Assembly (NCBI GenBank): GCA_030591125.1
Contig: JAUVBP010000091.1
Coordinates: 1-5,328 of the forward strand
Source of the DNA: Candidatus Woesearchaeota archaeon
Lineage (GTDB): Archaea > Nanobdellota > Nanobdellia > Woesearchaeales > UBA11576
Direction: 5' to 3'
DNA length: 5,328 bases
The position numbers and the translations under genes were made by a program. Of the stretch, positions 1 through 5,043 are shown piece by piece (within the stretch, counting starts at the first letter, position 1; each line of letters opens with the position of its first letter). The notes under the pieces were generated by a model. That model was given only the letters and a program-made list of their open reading frames with translations. It ran no database searches and had not been told where the DNA came from.

Positions 1-1952
1 CTAGCTACTCAGATACAGGCAAGCTTGAGATGGACCTGATGGGCGGAGCTATCCACGACACGATCGAGGAAGGCGAGACCAAGACATACACCCTACATGG
101 TAAGGAGTATGAGGTCACTGCACTGATCATCTCTGATTGGGCTGGCGCAGTCGGATCAGCTAAGGTCAAGATGAAGGTCAACGGCGAAGTCACTAAGGAG
201 ATGCAGGAAGGATCAACAGAGATCCTGAATGACGGTACCTCACTCGGTATCAGGGAAGTCCTTCCTAACGAGGCTGGTGAGACCGCAGGCGGAGATATCC
301 TTGAGTTCTATCTTGGAGCTTTCAAGATACATTTCGAGGATATGACCGGAACATCTGGTACCTGGGACGGAAGTGTTGAAGTCAATGAAGAGAATCTGGA
401 AGATGCAGAGCTCGACATAGTCTTCACCGATGACACCAACAATGCGACAACTGCGACAGAAGTCAGGATAAGCAAGATCAGCTATGAGCTGTTTGTCGAT
501 GGCGCTGGCGGAGACGAGCCGTTCCTCGCACCTGGAGAAGGTCTGAGGGAATACCTTGACGAGCCTGAGGGCATGCTCTCAGATGCTTGGGATTTCAGCT
601 ATCAGGGCCTTTCAGAGCCAGGAATAGATGAGATTAAAGTCAAGGCAAGCGGTGACGATGAGTACAGGTTGAACTTCGTCAACAACCAGGGTGTTGAATA
701 CAGCAATATAAGGCTGGGATTCGCAAACACATCTGGTCTGCACTATGGTGATGACGACGATGCACTTGTCTTCAACCAAGACAACAACGAGAGCGTTGCA
801 GCTTCGTATACCATTATGAAGAACGATTACTTCGTTCTCTCGCACAATGGTAACCAGGACACAGGCGTGACCCGGATCTTGAGGCTGGATTCTGTAGATA
901 CATCAAATCTGTTGATCCAGATGACAGATGTCGGAACTGGGGCTTCACTGAATTCCCAGTACGTCGGAACACTGGGCGCTGCACCAGGTGTCTCATCAGG
1001 CGCAATCAACGTTGGCGGATACACCTTTGACTTCTGGGCTCTTAACACCAGCTCATCAGGCAAAGGACAGATCCAGCTGCTCGTTGACCTCAACGACAGT
1101 GGAACAATGGGCGGCGAAGCAATAGTCGTGACAAACGGCGGAGCCATGATTGACCTTGGAACCCAGGTCACTACTGACGCACGAACAGTGTCTACCATCG
1201 ATTGGGAGTTAACGTTCTCAACAGAGACAGACAACTTCGACGAAGCACCTGCCGTTGCTGAGACGTTCGTAGTGAACATCAGTGCTGCAGGCAACGAAGT
1301 TGACCTGGATGTTATAGCAAAGAGCTCAATCGGCTTGAGCTTTAACACACCTGAGGACAACGACGATGTCAAACTTGGCATGACAGATTATGGTGTCATG
1401 ATCAAGGAGCAGAATGAGGACAACGATCCGGATACCCTGACCGTTGAATACCCATTGGCACAGATTCTGCCACAGGTCTTCGTGACTTTCGATAAGACTG
1501 TCACAACAGAAGGCACTGCAGGATCCATAACCATTGAGCGTCCTCAGAGGATCGACATCGGTTCAGCAGTCCTTGCTAGCCAGGTCTCAGACCCAACAGC
1601 TCTGAACGTGATATCCGTTGGTGGTTCATGCATCAACTCCGTCACAGCAGAGATAATGGGACTGACGTACCCAGCATGCGGTGCAGCATCCGGACTAAGT
1701 GAAGGCGAAGGCATTGTCAAGCTCTATGAGAGTGGTGACAAGGTCGCTATCGTCGTCGCAGGTTGGGAAGCTGAAGACACAACCAGGGCAACAAGAGTCC
1801 TTGCAGACTTCAAGACATACCAGGAAGCTGGTCAGCTTGTAGGCAGCGAGGTAAGCATCACTGGAACATCTGCTACAGAGTTCACAGTGAGCCCAGTCTC
1901 TGGCGAGTCAGTTGCTGAAGAAGTCGAAGAAGAAGAAGTTGTAGAAGAGTAA
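1..1952 (+). CDS. S-layer protein, C-terminal part (5' end outside window)
   Basis: This is a cell-surface lattice protein. The frame is open from the left edge (first whole codon at position 3); the ATG at 30 is internal, because the residues before it (SYSDTGKLE) align with residues 230-239 of the second copy. About 230 N-terminal residues, including the expected signal peptide, are therefore missing. Visible blocks shared with the paralogue are GSTEIL, LGIRE, LPNEAGE, GTWDG, DEPEG, SGDDEYR, QMTD.GTG, INVGGY, LPQVFV and a C-terminal segment running from VGGSC through YPACG to VAGWEAEDTTRA. That C-terminal segment resembles the archaeal S-layer C-terminal family (Methanococcus type, S_layer_C). 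Only two cysteines are visible (codons 1629-1631 and 1677-1679), both conserved in the paralogue and a likely disulfide. There are about six N-X-S/T sequons. The acidic stretch GDDDD could bind calcium. The protein ends in a Glu-rich tail absent from the paralogue and has no C-terminal membrane anchor. Family call confident; partner and lattice role inferred. Confidence 0.9.
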   Translation, partial: SYSDTGKLEMDLMGGAIHDTIEEGETKTYTLHGKEYEVTALIISDWAGAVGSAKVKMKVNGEVTKEMQEGSTEILNDGTSLGIREVLPNEAGETAGGDILEFYLGAFKIHFEDMTGTSGTWDGSVEVNEENLEDAELDIVFTDDTNNATTATEVRISKISYELFVDGAGGDEPFLAPGEGLREYLDEPEGMLSDAWDFSYQGLSEPGIDEIKVKASGDDEYRLNFVNNQGVEYSNIRLGFANTSGLHYGDDDDALVFNQDNNESVAASYTIMKNDYFVLSHNGNQDTGVTRILRLDSVDTSNLLIQMTDVGTGASLNSQYVGTLGAAPGVSSGAINVGGYTFDFWALNTSSSGKGQIQLLVDLNDSGTMGGEAIVVTNGGAMIDLGTQVTTDARTVSTIDWELTFSTETDNFDEAPAVAETFVVNISAAGNEVDLDVIAKSSIGLSFNTPEDNDDVKLGMTDYGVMIKEQNEDNDPDTLTVEYPLAQILPQVFVTFDKTVTTEGTAGSITIERPQRIDIGSAVLASQVSDPTALNVISVGGSCINSVTAEIMGLTYPACGAASGLSEGEGIVKLYESGDKVAIVVAGWEAEDTTRATRVLADFKTYQEAGQLVGSEVSITGTSATEFTVSPVSGESVAEEVEEEEVVEE

Positions 1953-1967
1953 ATCTTCTGTAACTTT
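1935..1967 (+). other. Stem-loop with the stop codon of the first S-layer gene in its loop
   Basis: Positions 1935-1948 pair with 1954-1967 over 14 bp without a bulge, including three G-U wobbles (1935:1967, 1941:1961, 1942:1960). The 5-nt loop GTAAA (1949-1953) contains the TAA stop at 1950-1952. The wobbles pair only in a plus-strand RNA, which fits a hairpin in the mRNA. It could stabilise the 3' end or assist termination with the T-runs 17 nt downstream. The 5' arm is also a GAA-rich coding repeat, so part of the pairing could be a side effect of purine-rich codons followed by a pyrimidine-rich stretch. Confidence 0.6.
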
Positions 1968-1984
1968 GGAATCTAACCCGAAAA

Positions 1985-2014
1985 TTTTTTATTTTTTTTA
2001 CATTTTTAATTTTT
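1985..2014 (+). terminator. Archaeal T-run transcription terminator
   Basis: There are four T-runs in 30 bases: 6 T at 1985-1990, 8 T at 1992-1999, 5 T at 2003-2007 and 5 T at 2010-2014. They start 32 bp after the stop codon. Archaeal RNA polymerase terminates at such U-tracts on the non-template strand without needing a hairpin, although one lies just upstream at 1935-1967. This should end the first S-layer transcript and separate it from what follows. Confidence 0.8.
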
Positions 2015-2022
2015 AAAGACTT

Positions 2023-2032
2023 ATTCTATAAG
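2023..2032 (+). promoter_or_regulatory. Possible weak TATA element upstream of the structured region
   Basis: ATTCTATAAG lies about 27 bp before positions 2050-2058. Archaeal transcription normally starts about 25 bp after the TATA centre, so a start here would fall just before the first paired segment at 2068. The match is loose, the surrounding DNA is generally AT-rich, and no good BRE is visible, so this is only a suggestion. Confidence 0.25.
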
Positions 2033-2067
2033 CTTAACAAAACAGCCTATTTCTAGATATACAAATA

Positions 2068-2220
2068 GCACCAGCACTCCCGCCTAGCGAGTTTACAGGA
2101 TAAGAAACAGCAATCAACGCAGTTGGCACGAGCTATGCTTGGGAGATTACGAACCGCAGGTTCGAAATGGGCAAACAGAAGTAATAGAACTATAGTCAAC
2201 GAGCGCGGATGTGCTGGTGC
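2068..2220. repeat. 10-bp perfect inverted repeat (helix C)
   Basis: GCACCAGCAC at 2068-2077 is the exact reverse complement of GTGCTGGTGC at 2211-2220, with 133 bp between. The flanking bases on both sides do not extend the match. By itself a 10-bp match over this distance could occur by chance, but it neighbours two longer ones. Confidence 0.8.
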
Positions 2221-2359
2221 GTGATTACAAAGAAATTAAATATCAATATCTAGCTTCTTGACCACTCCAACTACGCAGCGCTCACTCTGCATATTTACCC
2301 ACTTATCTTCGCTGAACTGCTATAATCACTGTCTTTATCAGCATAAGTTCGCTAGGCGG
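2080..2359. repeat. 11-bp perfect inverted repeat, 16 bp as RNA (helix A)
   Basis: CCGCCTAGCGA at 2080-2090 is the reverse complement of TCGCTAGGCGG at 2349-2359. As plus-strand RNA the helix continues through two wobbles (2091:2348 and 2092:2347) and three A-U pairs to 2095:2344. The arms enclose about 250 bp. There are no matching direct repeats outside the arms, so they do not look like the ends of an insertion element. Confidence 0.85.
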
Positions 2360-2370
2360 CGTAGTTGGAG
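2265..2370. repeat. 12-bp perfect inverted repeat (helix B)
   Basis: CTCCAACTACGC at 2265-2276 is the reverse complement of GCGTAGTTGGAG at 2359-2370. Just inside it, AGCG (2277-2280) can pair with CGCT (2350-2353) if five bases are bulged, but those bases are also used by helix A. The 3' arm of B directly abuts the 3' arm of A and shares base 2359 with it. Confidence 0.85.
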
Positions 2371-2394
2371 CTATAGTGAATAAGATTGAAGTCC

Positions 2395-2409
2395 CGAAAC
2401 ATTTATATT
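2395..2409 (+). promoter_or_regulatory. BRE/TATA promoter of the second S-layer gene
   Basis: CGAAACA (2395-2401) directly precedes TTTATATT (2402-2409), the usual layout of a purine-rich TFB recognition element followed by an archaeal TATA box. A start about 25 bp downstream, near 2430, would give a leader of about 30 nt ending in the GAGGT ribosome site. The promoter lies outside all inverted-repeat arms, so inversion between those arms would not move it. Confidence 0.65.
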
Positions 2410-2450
2410 ATACATTCACAGGTCTGACACATACCACACCATCAGAAAAA

Positions 2451-2455
2451 GAGGT
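2451..2455 (+). promoter_or_regulatory. Ribosome binding site that fixes the TTG start at 2462
   Basis: GAGGT is complementary to the 3' end of archaeal 16S rRNA and lies 6 nt before TTG at 2462-2464. The next in-frame ATG (2501-2503) falls inside the hydrophobic core of the signal peptide and would remove its basic N-terminus. No other start codon occurs in frame upstream between the TATA box and 2462. Confidence 0.75.
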
Positions 2456-2461
2456 ATTAAA

Positions 2462-2545
2462 TTGAGAAGTATAACCCCCCGCAAGATACTTTCTATCGGA
2501 ATGAGCATATTGACAGCCAGCGCCACACTTCTGGGCGCTTCTGCA
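2462..2545 (+). other. Signal peptide of the second S-layer protein
   Basis: Residues 1-28 show a basic N-region (Arg2, Arg7, Lys8), a hydrophobic and small-residue core (about 9-24), and an A-S-A motif ending at residue 28, before ATPDL. This suits Sec export and signal peptidase I cleavage. The cleavage site is a prediction from the A-X-A rule. Confidence 0.8.
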
Positions 2546-5038
2546 GCGACACCTGACCTGGAAGACTACCCTGAACCGTTCATAAAAGATGGAGAATTCA
2601 ATGGTATGCTGGTCATAGGCGATGATGCTGCTCCTGCAGACATAATAGGTATCACAGACATAGCGATGAGCCTGCAGTTCAGCGCCACTGTAAAAGAGAC
2701 TATCCGTCTTTCTGAAGGGGATGCGCGTGTAGAAGCATACCAAAATGCAGCGAAAGCAGAGCGGTCTGGTGACGCACTTGAGCTTAACGAATGGTTGGGT
2801 GATGTTGTAGAGACACTGAGCGCAGCAGATGCTGAATCGCTCAAGAGCTTCACAGTGGCCAATGATAAGGGCAGCACTCAGGTCAATCAGTATCTCAAGC
2901 TCTCATGGGGTCCTGCAGCACTCCCTGATGATGGGGCTTATGCAAAAGTGCTTCACACAAAGGATGAAGATGGCACTGTTGGTGACTTTCTTTGGTTCAA
3001 GGATGGTGAAGAGATTTTCCAGTACGAACTTGAGTTTGAAGAGGGCCTTAAAGCAGACATTGACCCTACAAGTGACCTTCTGACAGACATGGAAGGCGAG
3101 ACATTGCATATCCTTGGTGAGGATTTCACCATCACGCGCGCAAGATGGATGCCTTCTACAAAAGGGCTGAGCCTGGAGCTGATGGGAGGTTCCATACACG
3201 ATCTTCTCGAAGAAGGCGCTTCCCGCACATATTCATTGAAAGGGAAAGAGTATGAAGTGAGCGCATTCATCGTATCTGACTGGCTGGGCGCGACAGAGAC
3301 TTCAGTGAAGCTGAAGATCAACGGCATCCTGACCAAAGAACTGAATGCAGGATCGACAGAGATACTTCCTGATGGCACAGTCCTGGGCATCAGGGAGATA
3401 CTGCCGAATGAGGCTGGAGAGATTACAGGCGGAGACCTTATCGACCTGTATCTTGGTGCGCACAAGCTGGAATTTAATGACATATACACTGCAGGCACCT
3501 GGGACGGCACTGTTGAGATTGACGGTGAAGGGATAGATGATTCAGAGCTCATGATCACCTATTCGAACACTTCCGGTTCAGTGCGGCTGGACAGGATATC
3601 GTACCGTCTGTACACAGACAGCAAGACTGGTGACGAACCCTACATAATGCCAGGTGATGGGCTGAGAGACTGGCTCGACGAGCCTGAAGGGTTCCTTGCA
3701 AGGGACTGGGACATAAGATATATGGGGCTTTCAAGACCGACCACCTCAGTCATAGCGATCACAAACAGCGGTGATGATGAGTACAGGATCAGCTTCACGA
3801 ATACTCAAGGCATCGAGCACAAGACAATGAAATATCTCTACAGCAACTCCACAGGGTTATACTTCGGTGATGATGATAATCATCTCACATTTGAGATCGA
3901 TCTGACATCCCTGACAGGCAACGAAGTCGACACCGACTGCACGATAAGGAAGAAAGATTATTTCATCGTCGGGCACAACACCCACACAGACCAGGGAGTG
4001 TCAAGGGTCCTCCGTCTTGATGACATCGACACTGATGAGAAGACTATCCAGATGACAGACATAGGCACAGGAAAAGACATCATCAGCACGTTCACTGCGC
4101 TGAACAGCACATCGACAGGAGATACCATAAATGTAGGAGGTTATCAATTCGATTTTGCAATCTGGGACGGATTCGGCTCGGGGACTGAAGAGTACCGCCT
4201 ATGTGTAGACCTTAATGACACGAACTCCCTTACCGGGACGCACAAGGCATTCCTTGTGGCCGAAGGTGGAGCGATCATCGACCTGGCAACCAATATCGCA
4301 CAGTCAACATACAGGCAGGACCTTGGGGCGAGCATCACTACAAGGATAACCACAGAGGCGGATAATTTCTATGAGACTGTTCCTGCTGATGAGGACATCG
4401 ATATCATAATCACAAGATCCAGTTCAGGAGATGTGGACCTCGACGGGCTGTCAAACAGTTCGAACGGTTTCACGTTCGAGGCATCTGATGATGATCAGAA
4501 CAGGTATTACGCCCTGAGCAATTACGGGGTATTCGTGAAGGAACATGCAAGAAGCGGTAATGCAGACAATCTGGAGATATATTACCCTGAATCACAGCTG
4601 CTTCCGCAGGTATTTGTTGCATTCGAGAAGACGATGATACCTGAAGACAGTATAGGGACCATAGACGTATTGCGGCCGACGCGTGTCAAGCTGGGTTCAG
4701 CAGTCCTTGCCAAGCAGGTGCTCGACATCGATGGACAGAACATAATCTCTGTCGGAGGACCTTGTGTCAACAAGGTCACTGCAGATATCATGGGACTCGA
4801 TTATCCTGCATGCGGACCAGAATCAGATATGAATGAGGGGGAAGGTCTTGTCAAGCTCTACAGACGCGGCAACAATGTCGCGATCATCGTCGCAGGATGG
4901 GATGCAGACGACACTACCAGGGCATCAAGGGTCCTTGCAGATTACAAGGAACAGCAGGATAAAAGGAAGCTTAAAGGCAGATCAGTGGTAGTCACCGGCA
5001 GTTCTGTGACACAGTATACTGTAAAACCAGTAAACTGA
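2462..5038 (+). CDS. S-layer protein, complete, 858 residues
   Basis: This is a secreted protein expected to form or share in the surface lattice. A signal peptide is followed by mature residues resembling the archaeal S-layer N-terminal family: YPEPFI, then VIGDDAAPADIIG.TDIA (about 50-68). The long central part (about 70-715) appears beta-rich and carries acidic patches such as GDDDN (469-473) and EASDDDQ (673-679), plausible calcium sites. The C-terminal part (about 715-835) matches the S_layer_C style: LPQVFV, GSAVLA, SVGGPC, YPACG, EGEG.VKLY, VAGWDADDTTRA. Cys768 and Cys784 are conserved in the paralogue; Cys493 and Cys581 are unique to this copy. Sequons (N-X-S/T) are at 369, 462, 548, 585 and 665. 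There is no C-terminal membrane segment or sorting tail, so anchoring is unexplained. TTG start chosen from GAGGT spacing and signal peptide. It is colinear with the upstream copy, with its own promoter. Confidence 0.93.
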   Translation: MRSITPRKILSIGMSILTASATLLGASAATPDLEDYPEPFIKDGEFNGMLVIGDDAAPADIIGITDIAMSLQFSATVKETIRLSEGDARVEAYQNAAKAERSGDALELNEWLGDVVETLSAADAESLKSFTVANDKGSTQVNQYLKLSWGPAALPDDGAYAKVLHTKDEDGTVGDFLWFKDGEEIFQYELEFEEGLKADIDPTSDLLTDMEGETLHILGEDFTITRARWMPSTKGLSLELMGGSIHDLLEEGASRTYSLKGKEYEVSAFIVSDWLGATETSVKLKINGILTKELNAGSTEILPDGTVLGIREILPNEAGEITGGDLIDLYLGAHKLEFNDIYTAGTWDGTVEIDGEGIDDSELMITYSNTSGSVRLDRISYRLYTDSKTGDEPYIMPGDGLRDWLDEPEGFLARDWDIRYMGLSRPTTSVIAITNSGDDEYRISFTNTQGIEHKTMKYLYSNSTGLYFGDDDNHLTFEIDLTSLTGNEVDTDCTIRKKDYFIVGHNTHTDQGVSRVLRLDDIDTDEKTIQMTDIGTGKDIISTFTALNSTSTGDTINVGGYQFDFAIWDGFGSGTEEYRLCVDLNDTNSLTGTHKAFLVAEGGAIIDLATNIAQSTYRQDLGASITTRITTEADNFYETVPADEDIDIIITRSSSGDVDLDGLSNSSNGFTFEASDDDQNRYYALSNYGVFVKEHARSGNADNLEIYYPESQLLPQVFVAFEKTMIPEDSIGTIDVLRPTRVKLGSAVLAKQVLDIDGQNIISVGGPCVNKVTADIMGLDYPACGPESDMNEGEGLVKLYRRGNNVAIIVAGWDADDTTRASRVLADYKEQQDKRKLKGRSVVVTGSSVTQYTVKPVN

Positions 5039-5043
5039 GCTGC

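Larger units (their letters stand above)
2055..2375 (+). ncRNA. Candidate structured non-coding RNA, family not recognised
   Basis: No reading frame is credible here, but the region is full of long complementary segments. Helix C is 2068-2077 with 2211-2220 (10 bp). Helix A is 2080-2095 with 2344-2359 (16 bp, two G-U). Helix B is 2265-2276 with 2359-2370 (12 bp). Smaller elements are a 6-bp hairpin with loop GCA (2150-2164), a 4-5 bp hairpin with the same loop GCA (2114-2126), a hairpin 2318-2325/2335-2343 with one bulge, and possible pairings 2122-2127/2195-2200 and 2146-2150/2181-2185. The G-U pairs in helix A exist only in plus-strand RNA, which favours that strand. The 5' and 3' ends are guesses from the outermost helices and a possible TATA upstream. 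I found no signature of tRNA, SRP RNA, RNase P RNA or C/D guides. It may instead be a leader or a cluster of decayed repeats. Structure is seen; transcription is inferred. Confidence 0.45.

Noticed and set aside
827..1381. Long minus-strand open frame inside the first S-layer gene (184 codons)
   Set aside because: It is opposite a conserved coding region, its translation is Ser/Pro/Val-rich as expected from antisense of Asp/Gly/Thr codons, and it has no recognisable motif. The same holds for the minus-strand frame at 2953-3558.
2145..2175. tRNA T-arm look-alike (GGTTCGAAAT)
   Set aside because: The five bases on either side of the putative T-loop do not pair as a T-stem, and no acceptor or anticodon stem can be placed around it. 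The bases instead form a tight hairpin with loop GCA.
2080..2359. MITE or insertion element bounded by the 11-bp inverted repeat
   Set aside because: No target-site duplication flanks the arms, no transposase remnant lies inside, and other paired segments cross the boundaries on both sides.
2068..2370. RNase P RNA, SRP RNA or 5S rRNA
   Set aside because: ACAGAA occurs at 2175-2180, but the other RNase P conserved blocks are missing and helix order does not fit P2/P4. The SRP domain IV signature and 5S motifs are not visible on either strand.
2265..2370. Integron attC site
   Set aside because: The ends CTCCAAC and GTTGGAG are close to the RYYYAAC/GTTRRRY boxes, and 106 bp is a suitable length. 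However, the box ends do not match, the 12-bp arm is continuous without the spacer and extrahelical bases of attC, and no integrase or cassette array is seen.
2080..2409. Invertible promoter switch controlling the S-layer genes
   Set aside because: The clear BRE/TATA promoter (2395-2409) lies outside the inverted repeats, the arms are short and include mismatches, and no recombinase gene is in the window.
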